A DNA stretch of 64,000 bases from Primula veris (GCA_963682055.1 OY821746.1:5181992-5245991), one strand, 5' to 3'; positions 1 through 12,800 are shown, numbered from the stretch's first letter. Program-made: numbers and translations. Notes: generated from the letters alone by a model not told the origin.

Positions 1-514
1 TACAATATTTAAAGTCTTTCAAAGTTAGTATAACATAGAAATAAAAGTTTAGCCTTATTTCCCCCACGCACTAGTTGTGCGCATAATAATTTGCAGTAGG
101 CAAAAAGAGAGCACAGTTCACAGAGAATCACAGCTTTGCATTTCTTGCAAAAAAAAATTGTTGTTAGCTTTGATAAATGTTCTCTTCAATTGGATTTTGT
201 TTTTCTTAAACAAGTGACGTTTTCATAATTAGTTTTACATCTTCTTATCAGGTAAATTTCTTTAACTCCAATATCTCAAACTTCAGTGCAGGCCTAAATG
301 GAGAGAGGAGAGGAACCCAAATACATCCAACTACAGCTTAAAGACGCAAAGCATTCCTTAGAAAGCAAATAGAAAATAACATTGATATAACTTATCAAGC
401 ATTAATTGCGTGGAACCAAACAAGTTTACAACGAAAAGAAAGAATTCTGAATGAATACATGTGTCTTAGTATGATTAAAATTTGTCTAAGCTACGTTCAG
501 CCACTGCATTTCCT
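1..514. other. Intergenic, no gene seen
   Basis: AT-rich sequence with homopolymer runs and no open frame of useful length. I recognise no RNA gene, LTR or terminal-repeat element here. Confidence 0.6.
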
Positions 515-634
515 TAAGAACGGGTAAATTCTAGAGCGCAAGCTTATGTTGATCCTTTCTTTAATTTTATTATTAAAGCTGAAACATAAGATGTGATAAG
601 AACGGGTAAATTCTAGAGCGCAAGCTTATGTTGA
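515..634. repeat. 38-bp perfect direct repeat pair
   Basis: The 38 bases at 515-552 recur without a change at 597-634, 82 bases downstream. The unit contains GAACGGGTAAATTC and ends in CTTATGTTGA. The perfect identity suggests a recent local duplication. No coding frame overlaps it. Confidence 0.85.
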
Positions 635-702
635 AGAAACAGGCTTTGGTTGATTCCATCTTTCAAGCTCATGAGTCATGAGTGTGATTTATACGTCAAT
701 AT

Positions 703-863
703 TTACAATTTTGTGGTTTGTTTTTTTTTTTATAATTAGTAACACTCCTTTGGAGCTAAACCTGCATGCTTTGCAGGCGTCAGGATTCGAATCCTGGTGA
801 TGAGCGTGGTATACTTGGATACCAACCAGTTGAACCAACCACTTTTGCTCTTACAATTTTGTG
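703..863 (-). mobile_element. tRNA-derived SINE with 13-bp target-site duplication
   Basis: The body (716-850) is on the minus strand. Read in that direction it has a pol III A-box-like motif TGGTTCAACTGG (837-826), a B-box-like GGATTCGAATCC (794-783) and a 3' poly(A) tail (T-run on the plus strand at about 719-731). It is flanked by a perfect 13-bp duplication, TTACAATTTTGTG, at 703-715 and 851-863. The combination of A box, B box, poly(A) tail and long duplication is diagnostic of a SINE mobilised by LINE machinery. The perfect duplication indicates a fairly recent insertion. It has no coding capacity. Confidence 0.85.
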
Positions 864-1142
864 AGTTGATCTATAAATTTTGGTAACTTATGTTTGTCAT
901 TTTTACAAGTTATACATGCTAAAGTGTATATGTATAGCAAATAAACTAGAACTGCTAAATATAATATGATCATTTCGTAAGAGTACAAATGCTATCTTAT
1001 CTTTCTTCTCAGATTAACTGCAAGTTTTCTTGGATTTTCCTCGTTATTAGATTGTGTATACCCTATTAAAATGGAGTTTTATGATTCAATTTTTGTTTGA
1101 TTGAAAAAATTGATTTGGGTGGTTAATTGGAGAATTTCGGGG

Positions 1143-1697
1143 CAGGGCCGGTTTTGGTCCTACGCCCAAGAGTCCTAAGACCAGCTCCCTTAAAAACTCA
1201 TTAATTTTAGAACCCCCATTTCCCGAATATAATATATACATTTAGAATTAAATTTATAATTGATAATAGGTTTGGTAAAAAGTAGTTATCATCATCTTGA
1301 CTTGCAATTTCAGGGGTGCAGGTTTGAGTCCACATTCAATACATTTTTAATTTTGTTTTTCTACATTACATGAAGAAACCCCAACGTTTCAGATGGGACT
1401 TTTTTAGTCCCATATAAAATAATTGAAACATAAAAGGCTAGTTTTTTTCAAGTATAACATATTTGGTCATTTGTTTTCAGAAAAAATATATTTCGTTTCT
1501 TAATATCATTTTAATTTTGTTTCATATGAGAAACTTTATAAGAAATTTTATTTAGTATAATTGTATTCTTATGATGTGTGCTTATTGTATCATAGTATAT
1601 ACTTAACAAGTTTAGATAAATTTTTATTATTTTACACACAAAAAAACCTCATATTTATGATTGGCCTCGAGCCTCAAAAACTTTGAAACCGGCTCTG
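1143..1697. mobile_element. hAT-like non-autonomous element
   Basis: The left end begins CAGGGCCGGTTTT. The right end, read inward on the minus strand, begins CAGAGCCGGTTTC. CAGGG-type termini with 8-bp duplications are typical of hAT elements. The 8-base flanks, 1135-1142 and 1698-1705, match at only 5 of 8 positions. The interior is non-coding and includes a B-box-like GGTTTGAGTCC near 1321. A related copy in inverted orientation lies at about 45791-46374. Confidence 0.55.
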
Positions 1698-2326
1698 TCC
1701 AGGGGTTAGTTTGTAGTAAACTTGAGCCTTGTTGACCAATTTTAATTGAATTAAAGTTTGCTCTCGCCTAAATAGTGGCTGCCACTAATTGTACAGTTGC
1801 TTCTAACTAACGTTTACTTTCATGAATATTATTTTTCATGTCACTATGAATGAATGAGATTACTAGCAGGCTAGTAGCATGATAATTCTCCATTGAATCT
1901 CTCAACTGTCACACTTCAACAAAAAAAAAAACATAGAGAGCTTGATTGTAGTAAAGCAATATAAGTACGCTCCTTGATCAAACCCCAATTCATAACTGTG
2001 ATAAGAGGTAATAGCATAAATTAACTAGTTGAAGACAGTAGTTTCCTTTTAGCCTCTTGCTGGAAAAAAAATTGGCAAGAAAATAATTATTCTCTACATT
2101 TTATTCAAAATATCAACCAAAAAAAATCGTTTCAGCCTCTTCCAGCAGACCATAACGAGTCTATCTCATTTCAGTTTTGTGGTTCCTCCATAAATGCATC
2201 TTATAGTCGTTAGCGTCCTACTCGGAATCGATTCAATGTAATTGTAATTTTACATACTTAAAACTCTTTAGAATCTGTTTTTGCTGCCATAAAAATTATA
2301 GGGGAGCCTGCCCTAATATTGTATGT

Positions 2327-2408
2327 GCTATTTGATGAATATACAATCCAATCTAACGGTTAACAATGCTATTTGATGAATACACAATCCAATCTAACGG
2401 TTAACAAA
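2327..2408. repeat. 41-bp tandem duplication
   Basis: Two adjacent copies of about 41 bases (2327-2367 and 2368-2408) share TATTTGATGAATA and CAATCCAATCTAACGG and differ at few positions. The second copy overlaps the left tip of the foldback element at 2384-2802, so the tip itself appears duplicated. Confidence 0.8.
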
Positions 2409-2802
2409 AATAATGAAAAAATGCATATTTTGTCTCAACAATGAATTGCATACATACACACCTCGATAGCACGAGTACTTCAGATTTTTTTTGTATGAAG
2501 TACGTGTATGGGTACATTACACCATTTCAAGTACGTTACGATAAATAAAATATAAAAATAAAAATCTCTTCCGTGTCGAATAAGTATCGGAGACGTATCG
2601 TTTGAGTACTCGTATCGTTCACAAGCCGTATCAATATGGTAAAAAAAACAAAAATGTCAAACGTAATTCTCATACCAACTACTTGAAATGGGCGTACGCA
2701 CTCGTACCCAAAATGTGTACGTACGCAATTTGTGTATTGGGACAAAATAAGCATATTCATATATTAGATTAGATTAGATTAGATTAGATTAGATTAGATT
2801 GT
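2384..2802. mobile_element. Foldback MITE-like element with (ATTAG)n tip
   Basis: Long imperfect terminal inverted repeats. ATGCATATTTTGTCTCAA (2421 on) reappears on the minus strand from the right arm as ATGCTTATTTTGTCCCAA, and further in GGGTACATTACACCATTTCA pairs with a related inverted stretch near 2690-2710. The right tip contains about 7.6 tandem ATTAG units (2763-2800). Short frames through it are artefacts. A related one-armed fragment starts near 4690. Confidence 0.6.
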
Positions 2803-5800
2803 CTTTTGAATTAATGGCTAAAAAGATTAGGGTAGGGTATCCTAAATTCTTAGGACACCCAAAATGGATTGATTTATGGAGTAATTAATTGAGAGTGAAC
2901 GAATGAGTGACTGTGTTGGTACCGGTGATAGGATCGGGTTCTTTGGTCTATAATTTTCTTAAATACGAAATGCAAATAACTTTTGCAACAATTTACTTAT
3001 AAGTTTTTTTTAATCAGCAAATTAACGAGTTTATCATTAATGAAAATAATAAATCTATACAAGTATCACTACTTATGAAGCAAGCTCTAAAAGACAAATA
3101 AAAACAAAAAATACCTAAATATGACACATGCTAAATCGTTCCATCGTTGATCTAAAATTCTTTGAACTTTGATCTTTATGTCTCATAATACATATAATTT
3201 GACATAATTACCGTCCCATAATAAATGACGCAAACAAAAAAATAAAATTAGATGCCTAATTTTTCAAAAGTGTCACCAATAATAGAATGTACATTCTAAT
3301 GAGGGCACATTGACATAAATATATCTGTAATTGTGTTGAATTGAACAGTGAGCCTAGGACCGACAAGAGTGCAGCTTAACAGTAGAAACCAAAAACATTT
3401 AAAATCATATATGCAGAGATGTCAATTTTTGAAAACCCATTCTTCGAATCAGGAAAATAACTGTCACCACTGAATGTGAAAGAGGTACTGTATTAAAACA
3501 GATAAGATAAGTTAAAAATGCAGAGATGATAGTACTGACTTCTCATTTTAAAAGCCACTTTCACCGGAGGAACATTTTATTTCGAATTTAGTTTTTGATT
3601 AAAGATTAAACTGACCAATTATATCAAAAGATAAGATAAAGACTCCGTCCAATTGGACAAGACGTAACATATAAACTATAACGAGCTACGAATTAAAAAA
3701 CGATTACTCACCCATATATTTGGAGTTTAATAGCCAAATACTAATAAGGAACCTATATTTCCGTGAGTTAGAAAACTTTTCAAATTTTAAACAAGATACA
3801 TGGAAAAAAAATCAGAATTTTCTAATATGGATGGTGTTATAGTCTATTTTAGTTCGTTTCTTATTTATCTCCTCTAATCTAAATAATTCATTTGGATTAA
3901 ATGTATTTTTTTCCTAATAATGTTGTTAGCCAGATAGACTTAAACAGACTCTCAACACATTAGTACTCGATGTAAATTTAGAATTTTATTTTCATCCCGA
4001 AATTTAAAAGTCTGCTATTCGGCCATAAATTTAATATTTTTAATTAATATTTAACTTTACTTTAGTCTCAAATATGATTTTATAATATTATATTTAGGTT
4101 TTTATTTTATTGAATCGTCAAATAAAATATTTTAAAATCATTAGAATTTTTAAAATTTCTAATTAATATTTAAGTTTAGGATAGACTGAACTATGGTTTC
4201 ATAAATATTATATTTGGTCTTTTATTTTTGTTTTGTTCGGGATGTAAAAAAAAAATTAAAAATTATATGATGGATTGTATGAGAATTAGTCTCAGATTGA
4301 GGCTGGGTACATGACATTACTTTTTTTCCATTCAGTAACATGACTATATAAGCCACCAACGGATAAGGACTTCACATTCCTCTTTTTAGCTAAGTGTAAC
4401 AAAATCATTTCAAATCACTAGCACTAATGCACTGGTGTCTTTCCTTTTTCTTTTTAGAGAATCTGGATGATAGTTGACAAAAGGGAAGAAAGAAATGCTG
4501 ATTGTTTCTATTTTAAATGCTGATTGATATTAACATACAAAATTTCCCAAGCAATGATGTCATTTAATGATGTCGTAATTGAATTAATATGCCATACTTG
4601 TGATGTTTACTCAAATTCCTACATCCATTTTTGTTGTACTATTTTTTTTTTAGGGTAGCATATTCTAATTTTTTTTTTTTATAGGTCATTGAATAAAAAA
4701 CAATCCAATCTAATAGTTAATAAAAACTATGAAAAAAATGCCAAGTAAAAGGGCTGACACGATTACATATCTGATAATTTTTCGATACTGCTGATAAATT
4801 TGATTTTTATTTTTTACGTAACGTACTTGAAATGCATCGATCCAATACTTTTTCGTACGATTAATAAATTTGATTTTTTTCATATGTTGCACTATAATTT
4901 AGGGTGTGCCAACAAATATAATATTTCACTTTTAAATTTAAATTAATTTTAGTTTATTAGTTATTTTGGATTCATTAATAAGTGTTGAGTTTTTAGTGAG
5001 TGACACAGTTTTACCGGGTTTACGGTAGTGTTACTTTAAAATAACGTACCGTAATTAAATTAAAATTTTAATTTTTTTTAGTAGGTGACAATACTACATA
5101 ATAAAATTTACATAATTTTTGTTGAATGTTGGATGATATTGTTTTTTATACAATAGCCCCGACAAAATTAGGATTACGCTACCTAAAAAAAAAAAAAAAA
5201 ACAGTCATAAATGGATCCCAAATTTCTTCCTGTACCATTAATTCAGATATCTTACTTTTTCATCTATAGAGAGAGGAACGGATTTTATCTTTTTTGTGCA
5301 TAGAAAAGTGAAAAACAGTGTTTTAAAAAATATCATCAAACATAAAGCTATGTAGAACTTTGTCCTTGATAGGGACATGTCTAGATAAAGGTCCAAAGTC
5401 TATTTTCAAAAAAAAAAAAGATAAAGGTACAAAGTCAAGTACGGGAAAAGAAGATAAAAGATGACCACAAAATAGCAATTTACGTGTCGGTGAAGGGCTT
5501 TAACAACGCGATGATAAAGAATATCAGAGCGATAGAATGTCCTTCACAATTGAATATCACCTTTTAAGTGTCACATTGTGCTAAAATTTACTAATACTTC
5601 TACGCCTTAGCAGGTCGTTTTAAACTCCTTTTTAAAATTTTCCTTAGCAGGTCGTTTTAAACTCCTTTTTCTGGTTTATACCGTTATAATTAAATAGATT
5701 TACTTGTAATCTCCATCATATTGAGAAGAAAAAAACTTTAATTACCTGTTGTCTTAAATATGCAAAATAGTATAGCCTAGACCGCCTTTGTAAATTTAGC

Positions 5801-7356
5801 TATCTATTATAAATAAGTCTCCGGTAAGATCTAGTAGTATTAATTAATTTCAAAACTACTGCATTAGGAATTTAGGTCGATAAAGTAAACACTGCTATTT
5901 GATTTTCCCTTTGTTTATAAGTTTTTTAACAACTTCCCATGCACCTTAACTACAAAAACGAGATGTACCAAGAACAATATAAATTCTCCTATATACTAAT
6001 TGTCTTTTTTTTAATCACAAATAAACTTTATTAATATAAAAAGTGATCTAACTCAGTTTTACATCCAGAAATGAGATAAAAACATAGTAAAAAACGACCT
6101 AGCACACTAGTTTACAACCTGATAAACACTTTTTACTTACAATCAAAGCACTACTTGAACAAACTTTAATAACATTTAAGCTTTAAGTTGTTGACATTAA
6201 GCTACAAACTTAAAACTAAAACAATCAAGGAGATTGTTTCCAAATTCTACATTTCAGCTCACATAATTATGTTCAGAATCAAAACTTCTTACTTCAAACC
6301 TTCATTTTACGAACATTTCTATACTCTCCTTTGCATGTGGCGGTTTCACACCTTTTGCTCATTCAAATCATAAACAGGCAATTGAAGTACGTCAAAACTC
6401 GATTACTTTAATAAATTCAGATGTTATCGTGATAATGACTTGAATGTCGCCCTAGGGAATGCACATCACCTGGTCTTAAGTATCAACTCATACTATTTTA
6501 TTTGATATAGAACAATAAACTAATAGTACAATCACCAAATCAATATTGTTAATCTTGTTTAAGGACCACATCAGTGGTTTGTGTTACACTTAATCCATCA
6601 CGTTTTCTTACTGTTTTGAATCATAAACTTTGATATTTGAGTACTTCAAGCTCAATGAACTAATATATATATTCTTAAAACACAATTAACCTCAATAATA
6701 ACAAATAACCTGATCCGGACTTAACTGTCAGGTCACATTTTTTTCTTATTTAGAGATTATTAAACTTGTGCCCCAATCAGATTATGGATGTTAAACCTTC
6801 AGCTGGCATTGACTACTTTTAAGATTTAGAATTTAATAAAAGGGTTAGGGACCACATTTACACTTCAAACGATGGAAGCATGGATTTCTTTTATTTAATT
6901 CGAAAACGGCCGGGATCATAATCCTCTCAGAACTTGTACCATGAAATAGTTGTTCAAGAGAGTTAAAACAATCTCAAATATGGTCAAACAATAAAAAATA
7001 GTCCAACATGTAAGTCTCACTCTATAAATCAATTCAATAATTTTGAACAAATTCAAATTTACCTCAATTTTTTAAAAATACATTCACTCTAATATTATAA
7101 TTACTATTAAATGTCATTATTCACTTCAAATACATAAATAACTTAAAAAAATATTATTTACCACATATATTTATAATGCAAACAAAATCGTCATGTGTAT
7201 TTTTTATAAGAATTAAACATTATATTACTCTTTATATACAATTATTGATTAATTATATTTAATCATTCGTTAGTTAAATTTTTTTATAAAATATTAACTT
7301 TATTTGTCGGGATCATATATATGTTACTACGTATCGCACGCGCAACACGTGGACAG

Positions 7357-7357
<1 letters not shown>
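2803..7357. other. Intergenic, AT-rich; repeat fragments only
   Basis: No gene is recognisable. A fragment related to the 2384-2802 element occurs at about 4690-4740 (CAATCCAATCTAA then ATGAAAAAAATGC). A tandem pair of about 34 bases lies at 5602-5669 (CCTTAGCAGGTCG...). Two similar stretches near 4040-4100 and 4165-4230 share TAATTAATATTTAA and ATATTATATTT, suggesting an old duplication. The open frames at 4710-4892 and 6188-6373 have low-complexity products and no known motif. Confidence 0.6.

Positions 7358-7420
<63 letters not shown>
7358..7420. repeat. (TA)n microsatellite
   Basis: An uninterrupted TA dinucleotide tract of about 63 bases. The open frame over it on the minus strand (7284-7490) encodes mostly Tyr-Ile repeats and is an artefact. 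Confidence 0.95.
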
Positions 7421-7422
<2 letters not shown>

Positions 7423-7719
7423 TCCGCTAACAAAAATTTATTTTTTTGGACATGAGCTATCGAACTTAAGGTAGTTTGAATCCGAGACATCGACTTGATA
7501 AAGTTTCATATAGACGACCTCCCAATAGTTAAATTTTTAGGATTTATAAATTAGCATATTTAACAGGTCCGGTTTAAGACCAAGTTAGTCAAGGCTAAAG
7601 TTTTGGACTCAAAAACGTAGGTTTATTTAAGTGTCATTATTGTATATCATAAAATTGCCCCATTTTTTTTTGTTCCCTTCTCACATACATATCGTATTTT
7701 CTCACAGCTGTCACGTCTT

Positions 7720-8726
7720 TTATAATAAGGATAAATTAACAAAATATATTACTTTTTAAACTAAATTATAAAAAGCATACCCTTACAACTTTTCATTATC
7801 AAAAACATATCAAACAAATTTAAATTTAATGTTGTTTATTCTCATCTTACTCTCTCTCTCATCCATTTTTCTTTCTCATCAATTCTTCCATGTATTTTTT
7901 TATTCTTCTCTCTCACAAATTTTTCTCTTTATCTTTCTCTGATCTTACTCTCTCTCTCCTCCATTCTTGTATGTATCTTTCTTTAATATCCCACTCTATC
8001 TCTCTCGCTTGCTCCACCACGAAAACTCATCACTAACTATCGAACACCATCTAGATTATATAGATATCCATATACATATAAATACATATATATACATACG
8101 TAATACACAAATATTACACTATTTGATACTCCCGTAATATATGAAAAATATATGAAATTGGTGAGATTGTTTTCTATTTATTGAGTTTTGAGACTATTGT
8201 AAACATTGTGAGTTTCAAGTTGAGAGAGAAGAATCCATATGTACAATATTGAGAGAAATTCATATGTAGGGTATGAAGTTTTAAAATTATGGTATGAAGT
8301 TTTGAAATTAGTATATGAAGTTTTAAAATTAGAGTGTGAAGTTTTGAAATTAGGGTATGAAGTTTTTGAAATTAGGGTATGAAGTTTTGAAATCATGGTA
8401 TGACATTTATAATTAGCATATGCATATTTTGTGAGTTTTTAATCATTTTTAGAGAGAGATGGGTGATTAGGACGTGTTAAAAAAATGTGCGATTATCGTG
8501 TGTTAGAGAGATATGTACGATTAGAAAGAGATATGCTAGGTTAGAGAGAGATGTTAGATTAGAGAGAGATGTTAGGTGAGAGAGATATATGTTAAGTTAG
8601 AGAGATATTAGATTAAGAAATAATAAGTATATATAGGTATGTTTTTGGTAATTTAAATTATTAGAGTATGTTTTTGTTAATATAATAGGGGTAGAGTATG
8701 TTTTTATTAATTGCCCCTTATAATAA
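7720..8726. mobile_element. 1-kb foldback element with 9-bp target-site duplication
   Basis: A perfect 9-bp duplication TTATAATAA (7720-7728 and 8718-8726) flanks an element at 7729-8717. Its ends are inverted: GGATAAATTAACAAAA on the left, GGGGCAATTAATAAAA on the right read inward. A CT-rich block (about 7845-8010) faces a GA-rich block (about 8445-8625), so the interior can also fold back. A 9-bp duplication points to a Mutator-like source. No transposase frame is present, so it is non-autonomous. Confidence 0.7.
8270..8396. repeat. 21-bp minisatellite, six units
   Basis: Six units of 21-22 bases with consensus GGTATGAAGTTTTGAAATTAG lie inside the element at 7729-8717. Because 21 is a multiple of three, the minus-strand frame across it encodes a seven-residue repeat. 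I regard that frame as non-coding. Confidence 0.85.
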
Positions 8727-9046
8727 TCATTTTAACGAGCCTTTCATTTCCTTTTTCATCTATCCACTATTTTTTGTATGTTAGACAGTAAAATCGTGAA
8801 CTATTTATTTCTAATGACCTTGACAACAAAAAAACTTATTTATCTCCACCTGCAAAATATTGTATTTAATGTTTTATTGTCGTTGATCAGATTGTTTTTT
8901 AATGCAACGACGTATTGTTAGTAATACTTGGTACATGACTTATACTTCATTCAATTAGTTTTACTATTGGTGAGAGTAAAAAATCAGACTAAGACTTTCA
9001 TATTTCATTAAACTCGGGTCTCAAAAACGCTAGATACTATTCAATA

Positions 9047-9255
9047 TTGGATATATATGACCATCAAAATCATACAGTAATATTAGTTTATGGTCAGACG
9101 TCTGTCCTAGTCTATACATGCATACACATTAAGATAAAGATAGACAAAGACTATTTATTGGATATATATGACCATCAAAATCATACCGTGTTTATGCTCA
9201 GACGTATATATGTCCTAGTCTATACATACATACGCATTAAGAGAAATATAGACTG
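9047..9255. repeat. 111-bp tandem duplication
   Basis: Two diverged copies at 9047-9157 and 9158-9255. Both start TTGGATATATATGACC and contain TCCTAGTCTATACAT. The 69-residue open frame across them is explained by the period of 111 (37 codons). Confidence 0.8.
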
Positions 9256-9798
9256 ATATATATAGTCATAACTAATACAGACAATGAGACCAATAGACCA
9301 TTAGAAAGGGAGACAAAAGAAAAGAACAGTTATTTAGAGACTATAGACGACGAATGACCGTTTATATGTCACAATATTTCTAACTTAATATGTAATTTAT
9401 AACAAAACATCAACTGTATTTCTTTGATATATATAATTGGACAAACTACAATAACGGATCTCATAGTTCATAGTTACCGGAAACTCGTTTTTTTCTTTCT
9501 AAAATTCCTTTTTTCGTTTTCCGCTTCCTGTTTTTCGATTTACTCTCTTTCAATTATTTCACGTGTGAATTTCAGATTTTTTTTGATTTTTTCCCGTTTC
9601 TCATTTTGTTTCCCACTTCTGTTCCCCATCATAGCGGTTATAGTCTTTCAATGCATATTCTATTTACATTTTTGAATAGTTTTTTTTATGGGAACGTACG
9701 TCACTAGTCCAGAACCTGTATGCATGGTTTGAACAAGCGGCAATGTGGCATGTTTGCCTTTTCTTCGTACTGGCCAGCTTATTAAAATTTATTCTTAT

Positions 9799-10196
9799 AT
9801 TTATCCAGAGTCCAAATCTTCTACCCCCTATTCTCTATCTCCTTCCGTGCCCCCTTGCTTATTTTCACTCAAATTTTAAATTTTCACAACTTATACCGCA
9901 ACTTTATAAACTTTTATATTATATTGTATTCAAATTTTAAAACATTTGAACATAATATTGTTTTAGACAATTTTTTTAATATTCAATGTTTAATTTACAC
10001 TAATTTATATATTTATTCCAAAATAAATTTTGTGTGGATTTTCTTTTAAAAATAATTATTGGAATGTATTGATACATGTATTATATTAATTGTACAATTT
10101 TTTTCAAGTTTTTTAGAATTTTTTTTGGATAAAATAAGCAAGGAGGCACGGAAGGGGTTAGAGAAATGGGGTAGAAGATTTGGACTCATTTATCCA
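9799..10196. mobile_element. Mutator-like MITE with 9-bp target-site duplication
   Basis: The element spans 9808-10187 and is flanked by a perfect 9-bp duplication ATTTATCCA (9799-9807 and 10188-10196). Terminal inverted repeats of about 57 bases begin GAGTCCAAATCTTCTACCCC on both ends with few mismatches and end in TTGCTTATTTT. The 9-bp duplication with long terminal repeats fits a non-autonomous Mutator-like element. A truncated relative lies at about 43310-43560. Short frames inside are AT-rich noise. Confidence 0.8.
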
Positions 10197-10622
10197 TAGA
10201 ATTTTATATATGCAGTCCTTCTTTGTTTGTTATTATGAAAAGCGGTTTCAAATTATGAACTTCGTACGGTCGTACCTCATAACAATTGGCTCATTTGAAG
10301 TTAAGTTATGGTTGATTTGTCGTAATTATGACAATTTTAATTAAGAAACAATGACATACAATTAGTCAAAATATACAACACCTATAATTACATAAAACAT
10401 ACAATTGGTTTATTCACAAAACATACAAACATACAATTACACGTATTTATTAGAATTGTATGTTTTGAAAAAAGAATTGGTTTGTAACTTTTGATAATTA
10501 GACTTAAAAAATGTTATGATTAGATCATTTTCCATTAATTTAAGATTCTTAATCAATACTCAATAGTAAAAGATAGACCACATATGTCATTTTTTATTTT
10601 ATTTTGTAATCAAAGACCACCT

Positions 10623-10769
10623 ATATTTCGGAGAAATTATTTGTTCCTTCAAAAATATTTCTTCAATCCATCTTATAACCACACATTTAATATATTTTAT
10701 TATGTAAAATTATGAAACTGACTAAATGTGTGGTTACTCTTGGATGATCAAATAATTTCTCCATATTTC
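10623..10769. mobile_element. 133-bp MITE with 7-bp target-site duplication
   Basis: The element at 10630-10762 has terminal repeats starting GGAGAAATTATTTG on both ends, with AACCACACATTTA as an inner inverted segment. It is flanked by ATATTTC on both sides (10623-10629 and 10763-10769). It is almost entirely palindromic and non-coding. I cannot assign the superfamily with confidence. Confidence 0.7.
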
Positions 10770-12800
10770 AATTAGATCGCAGCTATTGTTTGGTTAATTT
10801 CTTCGAGAGGTAGAACTTAGAAGACAAAGTATTTACTTATGAGTAAATAAAAAATAAATACAAAGGGTCAATGGTCAAAGATACGCATTAGTGTTTGTGT
10901 CTCCTTCAAACGCTACACTCACTGGCTATATAATACGAGTAAAATACATACACATTAATTTGGTGCCTAAACATTCCGAACTTCACTGGATTTATCATTT
11001 ATTCACCAAACACTATGTGCCCAAATTGTGTGGCCTGACCTACTTGCATCGGTGCAATTTAAATAGTATTATGATTAGTGATGTTGTTGATTTAATGTTG
11101 TAACTACAGGAGAAAATATGATCATGTACTATGTTGGAGACTTGGAGGTGATGTTTAGCATAACATTTTTCCGTATTTTGAAAGGAAGTCGTTCAACATA
11201 GTATTTCACTCTTACATTCTAGTTTTCTTATAAAGATAACAAGAGATGTCACATGGCAACCGGAAGATGTTCGACCGGAACATGTACGTTCTTACTGTTT
11301 TACAAGACAAATTTCGGGAGCGATAATTATAATTGTAAGATAGTATGTGATTATTTGCTTAAAACTTTCAAATTACTGATGTATTTGTTAGATAAACCAA
11401 TCTTAAAATAAAAAAAAGATCGGGTCAGGAAAACCTCACATTAGTAGTTAGTAGTTCTGGCTCCGCCCGTGATAATCTATTAACATTGAAATAAGATCTT
11501 CAAAGTTTTTTTTTATAAGATTTACTAGTAGAATTATTTATTTATTTAATTGCTAGTAAAAAAACATAAAGTTTGGCTTAGATAGAAAGGAACGATGAAC
11601 AATTATTCAGGAATTGTAGGGGCCAAAATTGTGGAGGATAGCAAGGAGCGACAACTACGGGTGGTGACACGTGGATAAGCGTGTGTCTTTGCGCTGACCT
11701 TAAATAACACATGTTTAAAGAGGGTGCAACTTTCGGTGATGATATGCTGACTTGGCAATAACTAATAAGTGGCTTCACACCAAAAAAAAAAAAGAAAATT
11801 GCAGCTTTCTTAATTCTATTTCATTTTCTTGTAATCAATGATCCCTTTTATATCTGTACATTTACATCAGATTAATTATAAAAAAAAAATTGTATCGTGA
11901 GCGATAATATTAATTTTTTTACATTTAAAGAGTCGTTTATACTTTGTAGGATTTTTTAGTCTCACCAAAACATACTCTCTATAATTACTTAATTGTTGTT
12001 AGTATTATTTTTTATAGTTAGAAGAAACACAAGTGCTAAGGTAGAATGCAAACAATATTGGTTTTTAACGTTTGATAAGAACAATTCATCTCTACTTATG
12101 AAAAGAGACAGTTGTACTCTTAAAAAATAAATAGTCAATTATGAGACTGATGTGATAGATTTTTTTTTTTAAAGTTAAAACTCATGAAATATAGAGAAAA
12201 TGAATTTTAATGAGAAAAATTGTTTAGAAATAAACATGAGTAAATAGTTCCTATCATCATAAATTGGCCCTCATGAGTTGGTATGTTTGAACTAAAATTT
12301 TCTATCTCTCTTCGAATCCAGACATCAAGTGTGAAAAGATTATCCACCAAACAAGACATTAGAATTGGAAAATTCGTAAAGCGGGTTATTAGGTACATAA
12401 ATTGGTACTGCCATTTTATCTTTTATCCTCCTTAGGGTCGAGTTAAATACATGTTTCAAGAACAAACTAGTGTTTGAGGGCCAACATAAATACATATAAT
12501 AGTGATTTAGCGTTGTAAGTAGCTTTTTCCAAAACTATTTCTCAAATCTGGAGTTGAACTAGAGTGCTTTGCTGAACTTGTCAAAAAGGGGGAAAATCAT
12601 TGGAAATAAAATGTCTTATAATTAAAGTACTACTAATTGACTGTAGTGTTCTATATCATACTATTACCATTTTTCAACTTTTTGAATCCAAATTGTGACT
12701 TTTAGTTAGCTTACCTTGCACATACTTCACCTTTTGTTAAATTGTCATGCATAGTGCACTTTTTAACTTTATTAGCAAAACAGCAAGGGATAATTAGTTT
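10770..12800. other. Intergenic, no gene seen
   Basis: AT-rich DNA. The open frames at 10891-11103, 11578-11778 and 12207-12398 encode short products with no motif I recognise and no convincing start or splice context. I see no terminal-repeat structure with a supporting duplication. Confidence 0.55.

Noticed and set aside
7284..7490. Minus-strand frame of 68 codons
   Set aside because: It is produced by the (TA)n microsatellite and encodes Tyr-Ile repeats.
8178..8396. Minus-strand frame with a seven-residue repeat
   Set aside because: It follows from the 21-bp minisatellite period and has no other coding evidence.
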